DNA from: Bacteroidota bacterium
GTDB taxonomy: Bacteria; Bacteroidota; Bacteroidia; Bacteroidales; UBA4417
Direction of reading: 5' to 3'
DNA length: 64,000 bases
NCBI GenBank assembly: GCA_022711175.1
Contig: JAKLFM010000007.1
Location: 1 to 64,000 of the forward strand
In this document: piece by piece, positions 36,892 to 46,766 of the stretch
Numbering within the stretch: the stretch's first letter is position 1
Layout of the letters: each line of letters opens with the position of its first letter
Program-made: the position numbers and the translations under genes
Notes under the pieces: generated by a model
Database searches by the model: none
What the model was told of the DNA's origin: nothing
What the model saw: only the letters and a program-made list of their open reading frames with translations

Positions 36892-39279
36892 ATGAAAATC
36901 ACCTTCATCCTCCTCACTATCCTTTTGCTGACAGGCATCGCGCCCAAACTATCTGCCCAACAGAACGATTATCCCATACAGCCGGCTCCATTTACATCGG
37001 TGCATATAACGGATAACTTCTGGGCCCCGCGTATCAGGCTCAACCACCAGGTGACTATCCCTATAGCCATTCAAAAGTGCTATGAAACCGGCAGGGTTGA
37101 TAACTTTCTGTTCGCATCGGGTGCAAAAAAGGGAGCTTTCTGTACCGATTATCCTTTCGATGATTCTGACGTCTTTAAAATCCTTGAAGGCGCTTCGTAT
37201 TCCCTGCAGATGTTTCCTGATGATAAACTCAGTAAGATTATCGATACCCTTATTCAATACATTGCCGCCGCCCAGGAACCGGATGGCTATCTTTATACCA
37301 ACCGCACCATTGACCCGCAACACCTGCATCCCTGGGTTGGGAAACAACGCTGGGAAAAAGATCCCGAACTGAGCCATGAACTTTACAACCTCGGGCACCT
37401 TTACGAAGCGGCTGTAGCTCATTACCAGGCCACAGGCAAACGCACGCTGCTCGATATTGCCATCAAAAGTGCCAACCTTGTTTACAGCGATTTCATCGGG
37501 AAAAAACTTACTTACTATCCCGGACACCAGGTTATTGAAATGGGTTTGGTGAAGATGTACCGTGCGACCCACGATAACCGGTACCTCGAACTGGCAAAGT
37601 ATTTTCTCGATATACGCAAGGGCGGGGAAGAGTACAACCAGGCGCAGAAGCCGGTAACCGAGCAGGATAAAATTGTAGGGCATGCTGTGCGGGCTACCTA
37701 CATGTATTCCGGCATGGCCGATGTAGCCGCCATCAAGGGAGAGACCGCCTATACTGCTGCTTTGGATAAGATATGGGACGATCTCATTGGCACCAAGTAT
37801 TACATTACCGGTGGAATAGGTAGCAGCGGCTCAAACGAAGGTTTCGGCGAGCCATACGATTTACCCAATATGAGCGCCTATTGCGAAACATGTGCTTCCA
37901 TAGGGCTGGTTTACTGGAACTACCGCATGTTCCTGCTCACCGGCGATTCGAAATACTACGATATACTTGAACGCACCCTTTACAATGCTTTGTTATCAGG
38001 AGTTTCGCTATCGGGCGACCATTTCTTCTATCCTAATGTTCTCGAATCGCGGGGCCAGCACGAACGAAGCCCCTGGTTCGGCTGTGCCTGCTGCCCCAGC
38101 AACATCTGCCGGTTCATGCCTTCCATCCCGGGTTATGTTTATGCCCATGACAAGTCAAACATCTATGTCAATCTGTATATTCAAAACACGGCTGAGATCA
38201 ATTTCAACGGGAATAATGTTAAATTAGAGCAAACCACGAATTATCCCTGGGACGGGCATATAACACTGACTGTAAATCCCTGGGAAACAGGCACATTTGG
38301 CATTGCCCTGCGCATACCCGGCTGGGCGAAAGGTGAGGCGGTTCCCGGTGACCTTTATCATTTTCTTCCCGACGAAAACCGGCCGTATGTTATCACGGTG
38401 AACGGCGTTGCAGCCAAATACATGCTTATCAAAGGCTACGCCGTGATTGTGAAGGAATGGAAAGCCGGCGACAGGATTGATGTAAATTTCCCTATGCCGG
38501 TTCGCAAAATAGCAGCCAATCAGTTGGTTACGGCAGATCATGATAAAATTGCCTTACAGCGCGGCCCGCTGGTTTATTGCCTCGAATGGCCCGATAACAG
38601 GCAGGGACATGTACTCGACCTTGTTTTAAATCCCGAAGCAGGTATCGCACCTTCGTTTAATTCACAATTGCTCAACGGAGTGGAAACCTTATCGGGAAAA
38701 GTGCAAAAAGCCATTCAAACAGCAGAAGGCAACCAACTGTCGGACGAATGTGACTTTACGGCAATTCCCTACTATGCCTGGGCTAACCGCGGCACCGGCG
38801 AAATGCAGGTCTGGATAGCCTCCAAAACAACAGCAGCACGGCCGGTTCCGCCCCCTACAATCGCGAGCAGGAGCAAAGTAAGCGGTTCTACAAAAACCAG
38901 CGCCCTGAGTGCTGTAAACGACCACGACATTCCTTCAAATTCCAACGACCACAGCCTCACCTATTTCCACTGGTGGCCGAAAAAGGACACTACCGAATGG
39001 ATACAGTACGATTTGGGTGAAAAGATGAAAGTATCGGAATGTTCGGTTTACTGGTTCGACGATGGCCCCTGGGGCGGTTGCCGCGTTCCGGACTCATGGC
39101 GAATCCTTTACAAATCAGGCAACAAATGGATACCTGTTAAGACGGATGAAAATTATGCCGTTACCAAGGACATGTTGAACACCATTAAATTCAAGCCGGT
39201 AGCAACCACTGCTCTCAGGCTCGAAGTGAGGTTGCAGAAGGAGTATTCATCAGGAGTGTATGAGTGGAGCGTCAAATAG
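36892..39279 (+). CDS. GH127-type glycoside hydrolase (DUF1680)
   Basis: Predicted beta-L-arabinofuranosidase or relative, 795 residues. The ATG at 36892 gives the signal peptide MKITFILLTILLLTGIAPKLSAQ; the open frame begins at 36793 but adds nothing plausible. The body has the DUF1680 (alpha/alpha) barrel. The zinc/nucleophile set of GH127 is present: Glu332 and Cys334 in YCETCAS, Cys400 and Cys401 in CACCPSN, matching HypBA1 Glu338/Cys340/Cys417/Cys418. The end (about 690-795) resembles a discoidin-like carbohydrate-binding region. It acts in the periplasm or at the surface. Confidence 0.88.
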   Translation: MKITFILLTILLLTGIAPKLSAQQNDYPIQPAPFTSVHITDNFWAPRIRLNHQVTIPIAIQKCYETGRVDNFLFASGAKKGAFCTDYPFDDSDVFKILEGASYSLQMFPDDKLSKIIDTLIQYIAAAQEPDGYLYTNRTIDPQHLHPWVGKQRWEKDPELSHELYNLGHLYEAAVAHYQATGKRTLLDIAIKSANLVYSDFIGKKLTYYPGHQVIEMGLVKMYRATHDNRYLELAKYFLDIRKGGEEYNQAQKPVTEQDKIVGHAVRATYMYSGMADVAAIKGETAYTAALDKIWDDLIGTKYYITGGIGSSGSNEGFGEPYDLPNMSAYCETCASIGLVYWNYRMFLLTGDSKYYDILERTLYNALLSGVSLSGDHFFYPNVLESRGQHERSPWFGCACCPSNICRFMPSIPGYVYAHDKSNIYVNLYIQNTAEINFNGNNVKLEQTTNYPWDGHITLTVNPWETGTFGIALRIPGWAKGEAVPGDLYHFLPDENRPYVITVNGVAAKYMLIKGYAVIVKEWKAGDRIDVNFPMPVRKIAANQLVTADHDKIALQRGPLVYCLEWPDNRQGHVLDLVLNPEAGIAPSFNSQLLNGVETLSGKVQKAIQTAEGNQLSDECDFTAIPYYAWANRGTGEMQVWIASKTTAARPVPPPTIASRSKVSGSTKTSALSAVNDHDIPSNSNDHSLTYFHWWPKKDTTEWIQYDLGEKMKVSECSVYWFDDGPWGGCRVPDSWRILYKSGNKWIPVKTDENYAVTKDMLNTIKFKPVATTALRLEVRLQKEYSSGVYEWSVK

Positions 39280-40853
39280 CTTTCGTGCGTTTCAGCCTGC
39301 CTTCCACACTGTGCAGAAGCTCAGACTACATAATGATAATGTATGAACTGCTTATCAAGACCAAATCCTAACGCGTGATTAAGATTCATGTCAACAAATA
39401 CCTGTATGATCCGATCTTATTTCATCCTCTCATTGCTCCTGGTTTCCCTTTACGTGGCCGGTCAATCTTATGTTCCCGTGAAAGCGGACAGCCGATTCAA
39501 AATTAAACCGGAGATCCCCGTCAAAGCATACGCTTTCAACCTCGGCGATGTGAAGCTGACTGAAAGCAGCCCTTTTAAACATGCCATGGACCTTGATGCC
39601 GCCTACCTGCTGAAATTAGAACCGGACAGGCTGCTTCACCGATTTCATAAAAATGCCGGGCTGCCGGTTAAAGGTGAAATATACGGCGGTTGGGAAAGCG
39701 AAGGCCTGTCGGGCCACAGCCTGGGGCATTACCTATCGGCTGTTTCAATGTACTATGCTTCAACCGGTAACCTGGTGTTTAAAAAACGTGCAGATTACAT
39801 TGTCGACGAGCTCGCACGCTGCCAGGAGGCACGAAAAACCGGCTATGTCGGGGCTATACCAAACGAAGATTCCATTTTCGGAAATGTTGCCAAAGGCATT
39901 ATCAAATCCGGCGGCTTCGACCTCAACGGCGGATGGTCGCCCTGGTACACCGTTCATAAAGTTATGTCGGGGCTGGTGGATGCCTACCTGTATGCCGGTA
40001 ACCAACATGCCCTTGAAGTAGTAATCAGGATGGCCGACTGGGTGCAGCATACCGTTGGCAATCTCACGGAAGAGCAACGCCTGAAGATGCTCAACTGCGA
40101 ATACGGCGGAATGAACGATGTACTCGCTAATATCTATGCCATTACCGGTAATAATAAGTACCTTGACCTTTCACGAAAGTTCAACGACGAATTCGTGATG
40201 GGACAATTGGCAAAAAAAATCGACCCCATGCCGGGGAAACATTCCAATACCAACGTACCCAAAGCAATTGGTGCAGCGCGATGCTTTGAACTCACCGGCA
40301 TTGAAAAAGACAAAATCATTGCCACTTTTTTCTGGAAAACAATGGTGCATCATCACAGCTATGTGATCGGAGGCAACAGCAGCTACGAATATTGCGGCGA
40401 ACCCGGCAAACTCAGCGATCGGCTCAGCGATAATACCTGTGAGACCTGTAATACGTATAACATGCTGAAACTCACCCGGCACCTTTTCAGCTGGCAACCC
40501 ACTCAGGAAAAAGCAGACTATTATGAGCGTGCGTTATACAACCATATTCTTGCATCCCAAAACCCTGAAGACGGAATGATGTGCTATTTTGTGCCGCTGC
40601 GCATGGGCACGCATAAGCAATTTTCCGACGAATTCAACACTTTCACCTGCTGCGTGGGCACCGGCATGGAAAACCACGTAAAATATGCCGAAAGCATTTA
40701 TTATGAAGCCGACGATGGCGGACTGTACCTGAACCTGTTCATTCCCTCAATCCTCAACTGGCGGGAAAAAGGAGTAACCATTGAGCAGCAGACCACTTTC
40801 CCTGAATCGGGACATACCCGGCTTAAGTTCAGTATGAACTCACCGGTAAAATT

Positions 40854-42215
40854 GGTAGTATCCCAAAAAGTGTGTAATATGTTTTTCTTCTAAATTCAAA
40901 AGTAGTCATTTTCTGGTTGTTTCAAAAAGGAATGAATGGCAGCGGAACGAAGGCGTAGCCGAAGTGGAGCTGCCATTCATTCTTCCCATCTAAACTTTTC
41001 TTTTTCATAATCTATCTTTGGGATTTTGCGTTGATAAGCTGATCGGGTCATTGCAACATACCCAAGCAGCAATATAGTAGCATCAGGGCTTGGTAATGCA
41101 CCTCGCATCCTTGTAGTTCTCTTGTAATCGCGATTTAATCGCTCGATCCAGTTGGTTGAGTATAGCATACTGTGAGTCCGGTAATCATAACTCAGATAGG
41201 TGAAGTTGAGTTTGTACCGGTCATTTTCACTCATTCGTTTGATCGATGGATAGTATTTGCCCCATTTTGCACAAAACGTCAACCAGCGATTCCAGCCGTT
41301 CTCAGGACTGTCATTACGGTCCCCCGTTCGAAGTACATCTTTTAAATCATCTGCCACTACCGCTTTGTCTTTGGGCTTAATGTGCTTCATTACGTTGCGC
41401 TGCAAATGGATGGCACATAATTGAATCTCTGCTTCAGGAAACTGACGCCAAATAGCATCCTCAATGGCGGAAAGACTATCGCAGACAATCAATCCAATTT
41501 CATTTATCCCGCGTTCCTTTAAGCTTTTCAACACAACTTCCCAGGCAATTGCACTTTCTGTTGGAAAATTGACTACTGATAATACTTCCCTGGTCCGATC
41601 CGGCCTCACCCCAAGGATGGTATAGTATCCTTCCTTGCTCACATGATCTATACGCCGGGTATAAATGAAACTGGCATCTATCATCACTATTGGATAATAT
41701 GGCTCCAGGGGGCGCTGTAGCCAAGCCTGAACATCATTACGGGCATAGTCGAACATACGGCTGATCTGGCTCGTGCTATACTCCTTGCCATAGATATCGC
41801 CAAATATTTTCCCTACCTGATCTGTTGTTAATCCTGCCCCATATAGATTAAATGCCAATTTTCGGCACTCTTCCTCCTGGTCGCGAAGCAAACTCAATAG
41901 AACTGGGTAAAACTGCCCGCTTCGGCTTCGAGGAACCCTCAGTTCCAATATTTTTCCTTGCCCAAAAGTGCGCCTTGGCCGATATCCATTGCTCATGTCT
42001 CCCTCTGTTCGGTTGTGCTCTTCCCTTTCTGCACGCATCATTGCCTCAAGACTTATCCTCTGTAATTCTTGAATGCCGTTTTCCTTGGTAGCAATCTCTT
42101 CTAAAATGTTCGTAACTTGCTCTTGTGTAAAGTGTAGGTTTTTCATCTTCTAAATTTTTAAGTCGCAACTTAAATTTAGAAAAATCTCACTTTACACACT
42201 TTTTGGGACAGTATC
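40854..42215 (-). mobile_element. IS256-family insertion sequence, complete
   Basis: A 1362-bp element. Imperfect terminal inverted repeats of 24 bp (40854-40877 and 42192-42215, 21 of 24 matching) contain a perfect 17-bp core TCCCAAAAAGTGTGTAA. The target duplication is GTAAAATT at 40846-40853 on the left and GTAAAAATT at 42216-42224 on the right, one extra A. An 8-bp duplication fits IS256. It carries a single intact transposase gene on the minus strand. Confidence 0.88.
40977..42146 (-). CDS. IS256-family transposase
   Basis: 389-residue DDE transposase of the mutator type. The acidic triad is Asp157 (MIDASF), Asp223 (VCDSLSAIED) and Glu335 (TNWIERLNRDYKR), with the conserved CAIHLQRN after the second Asp. 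The reading frame is intact, so the element may still be mobile. It lies opposite to the gene it interrupts. Confidence 0.95.
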   Translation of the reverse strand: MKNLHFTQEQVTNILEEIATKENGIQELQRISLEAMMRAEREEHNRTEGDMSNGYRPRRTFGQGKILELRVPRSRSGQFYPVLLSLLRDQEEECRKLAFNLYGAGLTTDQVGKIFGDIYGKEYSTSQISRMFDYARNDVQAWLQRPLEPYYPIVMIDASFIYTRRIDHVSKEGYYTILGVRPDRTREVLSVVNFPTESAIAWEVVLKSLKERGINEIGLIVCDSLSAIEDAIWRQFPEAEIQLCAIHLQRNVMKHIKPKDKAVVADDLKDVLRTGDRNDSPENGWNRWLTFCAKWGKYYPSIKRMSENDRYKLNFTYLSYDYRTHSMLYSTNWIERLNRDYKRTTRMRGALPSPDATILLLGYVAMTRSAYQRKIPKIDYEKEKFRWEE

Positions 42216-43391
42216 GTAAAAATTCAGGCTGTACCTCAGGAATCCTGCCTGGGTGGCCAGCGGAGTGAAAGTCAGGATCAACGGGGAAATAGCAGAACCA
42301 TTGAAAAACGAAGAGGATTTCCTTATCATTGACCGGAAGTGGAAGAACGGAGATTGGATTGAAATAGAAATGCCCATGGAGCTTTATTCCGAGTGCATGC
42401 CCGATAATCCCGACCGTATCGCCATTCTCTATGGCCCTTTGGTGCTGGCTGCCCAACTGGGCTTGACGGCTCCCGATCCCGTTACCGGAGTTCCTGTGCT
42501 ACTGACCAACAACAAACATATTGCTGACTGGATAAAAGCTGATCTTCTTCCTCTTCAATTCAGGATAAACGGGGTTGGAAAGCCTTTTGATCCTGTGTTG
42601 AAACCTTTTTTCAATACTTACAACGAATATTACAGCGTTTATTTCGACTATTTCACCCCTGAAAGCTGGGCAGCGCGGCAGAAAGAATATGAAGCAGGGA
42701 AAAGACGGCAGGAGGAAATTGAAAAATCGACCATTGACAATTTTCGCATTGGCGAAATGCAACCCGAACGGGACCATAACCTGGTGGCCAGCGAGCGATC
42801 ATACGTTGATGAAGCCCTTGGCCGGACAGGAAGGGAGGCACGGGCCGGTAACTATTTTGCTTTTACGATGAAAGTGCAGCCTGGCGTGCCAAACACTTTG
42901 CTGATGACGTATATCGGCGATGATAAAAACCGGAAGTTCGATATCCTGGCCGACGGTATTTTACTGGCTACCGTGGATTGGAAAGGCGGAGAGTCCAACA
43001 AATTCTACGATCTTGAATACCCGTTGCCCGATTTGCTGATCTCTGGTAAATCATTCATTACCATTCGTATAGAAGCCAATCACGGCACGACTGCCGGCAG
43101 GATTTTCGGGTGCCGCACGATAAGAAAGTAGAGGACCCGGATGTTTTTTTTAACCCTGTCAGGTTTGATTTTCTGAAAAATTACTTCTTACACTCATTTT
43201 TAGAAAACATAATCCCAAATGGGTTCATAGCGAGGGACAGCACTATATTTTACTTGTAATCCGGATATCACATAATATTAAATTCTTCAAATTGCTATAT
43301 TCGTCACTCATTTCAAGCCTTCTCTGCGGAATAATGTTTATCCTTTAAGAATTCGATTCCTAATCAGATATTTTACCAAATACCGAACTGC

Positions 43392-45206
43392 ATGAAACGA
43401 CATCTGCTGACAATCCTGTTTCTCCTTACAATTACCATTGTTTTCGCACAGTCCTGGGCGCCTGCCGGTGATAAAATAAAAACTCCATGGGCCGAAAAAG
43501 TCGACCCCGCAAACCCGTTACCTGAATACCCGCGCCCTATGCTTGAAAGGCCGCAATGGATGAACCTGAACGGACTATGGGAGTATGCCATCCTGCCAAA
43601 AGGGAGCGCCATTCCCGGCACCTTCGATGGTAAAATACTCGTCCCGTTTGCCATTGAGTCAAGCCTCTCGGGAGTGCAAAAACCCGTGGGAGAAGATAAT
43701 GAACTATGGTACAGCAGGTCATTTACTGTTCCGCCTGCCTGGAAAGGCAGCCACATTATGCTAAATTTCGGCGCTGTGGACTGGAAAGCCGACATCTGGA
43801 TCAACGGCATCCAAATCGGAAGCCACCAGGGAGGATATACTCCGTTCAGTTTTGATATAACCCGCTGGCTGGTCACCGGAAAACCCCAGGAACTGCTAGT
43901 TCGGGTGTGGGACCCCACAGATCGCAGTTTCCAGCCCCGCGGCAAGCAGGTTTCAAGGCCTGGTGGAATATGGTACACGGCAGTAACAGGCATCTGGCAG
44001 ACTGTGTGGATTGAACCCGTGAGCGAGAACCATATTGTTTCAGTAAAAACCGTCACAAATATTGACAGGAATACCGTTGCTGTCACGCCTGTAACCTCTT
44101 TTGCTGATGGCACCGGACTGATTGAAGTCTCCATTTTCGAAAACGGAAAAGTGATTGCTGCTGGCAAGGGAATCTCAGGGCAACAGGTTCTCCTTCCTAT
44201 TCCTTATGCAAAATTGTGGAGCCCCGAAACGCCCTTCCTTTATGATGTGGAAGTTTCACTCAACGTGAATGGGAAAATTGCCGACAAGGTGAAGAGCTAC
44301 TTTGGGATGCGCAAAATTTCCGTTAAACGGGATGATGCAGGCATCGTAAGGATGCAACTCAACAATAAGGACTATTTCCAGTTTGGCCCGCTCGACCAGG
44401 GCTGGTGGCCCGACGGGCTCTATACGGCTCCAACCGATGAGGCACTGAAGTCTGATATCGTAAAAACCAAAGAGTTGGGATTCAACCTTATACGCAAGCA
44501 TGTGAAAGTGGAGCCGGCACGCTGGTACTACCATTGTGACCACGAAGGCATCCTTGTGTGGCAGGATATGCCCAGCGGCGATGAGGGGCCTGAATGGCAG
44601 ACTGAACAGTATTTTAACGGATCGGAAGTTGAACGGACTGCCGAATCGGAGGAAAACTACCGCAGCGAATGGAAAGCCATCATCGACCTGTTAATTTCAA
44701 ACCCCTGCGTGGTAAGCTGGGTACCTTTCAATGAATCATGGGGACAGTTTAAAACGGTGGATATCGTTCAATGGACAAAAAGATATGACCCGTCACGGTT
44801 GGTAAACCCTGCCAGCGGAGGGAACTTCTACCCTGCCGGTGATATTCTGGATATCCACCACTATCCTGACCCGAAGATGACCCTCTACGATGGAAACAGG
44901 ATATGTGTGTTGGGCGAATACGGCGGCATCGGGCTTGCCATCCCTGACCATTTATGGCTCAAAGACCGTAACTGGGGCTATGTGCAGTATAAAACTTCAA
45001 AAGAAGCCACGGATGCCTATATCGACCTGGCAGAAAAACTTAAAAAACTGATTGCCAGGGGATTTTCAGCGGCCATCTATACCCAGATCACCGATGTGGA
45101 GATTGAAGTTAACGGCCTGATGACCTACGACCGTAAAGTGGTAAAACTCGAAGCTGACAGAATAAGCAAAGTGAACCGGGAAGTGTGCGGGGCGTTGGGA
45201 GAATAG
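43392..45206 (+). CDS. Glycoside hydrolase family 2 protein
   Basis: Exported GH2 enzyme of 604 residues, signal peptide MKRHLLTILFLLTITIVFAQ. The three GH2 domains are seen: sugar-binding jellyroll (MLERPQWMNLNGLWEYAI ... LWYSRSFTVPPAWKG), an Ig-like middle, and the barrel. The acid/base is Glu448 in FNESWGQ and the nucleophile Glu509 in GEYGG. It is shorter than beta-galactosidases, so the specificity is open; location suggests debranching of arabinose-containing glycans. A decayed copy of its last 31 codons lies at 46653. Confidence 0.88.
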   Translation: MKRHLLTILFLLTITIVFAQSWAPAGDKIKTPWAEKVDPANPLPEYPRPMLERPQWMNLNGLWEYAILPKGSAIPGTFDGKILVPFAIESSLSGVQKPVGEDNELWYSRSFTVPPAWKGSHIMLNFGAVDWKADIWINGIQIGSHQGGYTPFSFDITRWLVTGKPQELLVRVWDPTDRSFQPRGKQVSRPGGIWYTAVTGIWQTVWIEPVSENHIVSVKTVTNIDRNTVAVTPVTSFADGTGLIEVSIFENGKVIAAGKGISGQQVLLPIPYAKLWSPETPFLYDVEVSLNVNGKIADKVKSYFGMRKISVKRDDAGIVRMQLNNKDYFQFGPLDQGWWPDGLYTAPTDEALKSDIVKTKELGFNLIRKHVKVEPARWYYHCDHEGILVWQDMPSGDEGPEWQTEQYFNGSEVERTAESEENYRSEWKAIIDLLISNPCVVSWVPFNESWGQFKTVDIVQWTKRYDPSRLVNPASGGNFYPAGDILDIHHYPDPKMTLYDGNRICVLGEYGGIGLAIPDHLWLKDRNWGYVQYKTSKEATDAYIDLAEKLKKLIARGFSAAIYTQITDVEIEVNGLMTYDRKVVKLEADRISKVNREVCGALGE

Positions 45207-45268
45207 CTTTGACCTGTAAACATCAGTCTGTTCATCCGTTACTATTACCCTATTTCGGATAGGGAATT

Positions 45269-45301
45269 GGAAAAATCCGGAATCTAATTCCGGATTTTTC
45301 C
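45269..45301. terminator. Perfect 15-bp palindrome between GH2 and the DUF4143 gene
   Basis: GGAAAAATCCGGAAT at 45269-45283 and its exact complement at 45287-45301 surround the 3-base centre CTA. It ends two bases before the -7 element of the next gene, so it can be either a GH2 terminator or an operator for the DUF4143 gene. Confidence 0.6.
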
Positions 45302-45302
45302 A

Positions 45303-45310
45303 TATATTTG
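45303..45310 (+). promoter_or_regulatory. -7 element of the second DUF4143 gene, near-leaderless
   Basis: TATATTTG ends 4 bases before the ATG at 45315. The -33 region would fall within the palindrome at 45269-45301. Confidence 0.45.
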
Positions 45311-45314
45311 CAAT

Positions 45315-46487
45315 ATGATTACACGAATAGCATCTGAGAAGCTGGCTGAACTGGCCTCCATGTTCAAAGCCGTTGCTGTTATCGGCCCCCGTCAATCGGG
45401 TAAGACAACATTGGTGAAGAGCCTTTTCCCTTTAAAACAATATGTTAATTTTGAAAATCCTGATGTACGATTTCTGGCTAATGAGGATCCAAGGGGGTTC
45501 CTGGTGAAATACGCTGACGGGGCTATTTTCGACGAAGTACAGCGCGTGCCGCAAATCTTCTCTTATTTGCAGGAAATACTCGATAATTCGAAAGATCGGG
45601 GCAAATTCATTTTGACAGGATCCAACAACTTCCTGTTGCAGGAAAATATCTCTCAAAGTCTGGCGGGAAGGGTTGCATACCTGCAATTGCTGCCATTTAA
45701 TCTTGAAGAATTAGCAGGTCAAAATAAATCACTTGACGAAAACGAAATCATATTTCGGGGGTTCTATCCAGCTCCTATCGACATGGAAATTCCCGTGATC
45801 GAATGGATGCCGAACTATATACGTACCTATATTGAAAGAGATGTTAGGCAGGTTAAAAATATTACCGACTTGCTGATCTTCGAAAGATTCATGAGACTCC
45901 TCGCATCCCGCACAGGACAGGAATTGAATTACAGTTCATTGTCCATTGAAGTGGGAGTTGACAGTAAAACCCTTCAATCCTGGATCGGAATACTTGAAAG
46001 TAGTTTTATTATCTATCTGTTAAGGCCACATTACAAGAACTTCAACAAGACGGTGGTCAAGCGTCCGAAACTGTACTTCATCGACACTGGCTTGGCATGT
46101 TCATTATTAGGGATTTCTACCATTGACCACCTGCTGAATCATCCCTTAAGAGGCTCATTATTTGAATGTTTTATTGTTTCTGAACTTATCAAACAGCTCA
46201 CCCACAGGGGCAAAGAAATAAATCTTTACTACTGGCGCGATAAAACCGGCCATGAAATTGACCTCATTATAGACCAGGTATTAACGCTTGTGCCTGTTGA
46301 GATAAAATCAGGCAAAACCGTCCATGCTGAATTCTTTAAGAATCTTCATTACTGGTCAAAGCTTACCGGTACAAAGAATGCAGCCTTAATCTATGCCGGT
46401 GAACAGGAAATAAACTATCAAAACGGGATTCAATTATTGAGCTGGAAATCACTGTACAGACCTTTTGAAATTCCGATTATATCCTGA
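45315..46487 (+). CDS. AAA ATPase with DUF4143 C-terminal domain, second copy
   Basis: 390 residues. Walker A is GPRQSGKT at residues 24-31 and Walker B AIFDEVQRVPQ, then the sensor TGSNNFLLQENISQSLAGR. The C-terminal DUF4143 domain has LYYWRDKTGHEIDLIIDQ and LVPVEIKSGKT, the Asp...Glu-x-Lys pattern of a PD-(D/E)XK-like fold, which is more complete here than in the copy at 2601. Function unknown. It is flanked by the GH2 3' end and its decayed duplicate, so it looks inserted. Confidence 0.87.
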   Translation: MITRIASEKLAELASMFKAVAVIGPRQSGKTTLVKSLFPLKQYVNFENPDVRFLANEDPRGFLVKYADGAIFDEVQRVPQIFSYLQEILDNSKDRGKFILTGSNNFLLQENISQSLAGRVAYLQLLPFNLEELAGQNKSLDENEIIFRGFYPAPIDMEIPVIEWMPNYIRTYIERDVRQVKNITDLLIFERFMRLLASRTGQELNYSSLSIEVGVDSKTLQSWIGILESSFIIYLLRPHYKNFNKTVVKRPKLYFIDTGLACSLLGISTIDHLLNHPLRGSLFECFIVSELIKQLTHRGKEINLYYWRDKTGHEIDLIIDQVLTLVPVEIKSGKTVHAEFFKNLHYWSKLTGTKNAALIYAGEQEINYQNGIQLLSWKSLYRPFEIPIIS

Positions 46488-46652
46488 ATCCAATTTTAGC
46501 CGGTTAAAAGATAAAACCAGGTCATATTGTGAGTACCTGACGAATAAGTAACCACAAAGGAAAGTTTTATAGAGAGCAGGCTTTATGCTAACCTTCAGAA
46601 GATTTCTTGCGGTTCTTCATGTCCTGATTATCAAAGTTAAAACAGACTAAAA

Positions 46653-46745
46653 GGCCTGATGACCAGAGATCGTAAAGTGTTAAATATCAAAGCCTAACGG
46701 ATCAGGAAGGTGAATAGGGAAGTGTGCGGGGCGTTGGGAAAATAG
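46653..46745 (+). pseudogene. Decayed duplicate of the GH2 gene 3' end
   Basis: These 93 bases align without gaps to 45114-45206, the last 31 codons of the GH2 gene including its stop (about 74 of 93 identical by eye). Translation gives GLMTRDRKVLNIKA, a stop, then RIRKVNREVCGALGK and a stop. The sequence from 46488 to 46652 is non-coding and shows no clear GH2 similarity. Confidence 0.8.
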
Positions 46746-46766
46746 TTCAAAAAATTTTTGGAGGCT

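Larger units (their letters stand above)
39388..43131 (+). pseudogene. DUF1680 glycoside hydrolase gene (GH127/GH146-like) split by an IS256-family element
   Basis: The 5' part (39388-40853) encodes a signal peptide and the catalytic barrel, including Glu352/Cys354 in TCETCNTYN and Cys421/Cys422 in TCCVGTGMENH, more like GH146 than GH127. It reads through 9 codons of the IS and stops at 40893. The 3' part resumes after the IS with FRLYLRNPAWVASGVKVRINGE and continues to 43131. Joining MNSPVK (left) to FRLYLRNP (right) restores one chain of about 790 residues. As it stands the enzyme lacks its C-terminal beta domains and is probably inactive. Confidence 0.88.

Noticed and set aside
40857-42215. 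AGTATC as target duplication of the IS
   Set aside because: It gives staggered ends with poor inverted repeats; GTAAAATT at 40846-40853 with ends at 40854 and 42215 fits the repeats and restores the reading frame.
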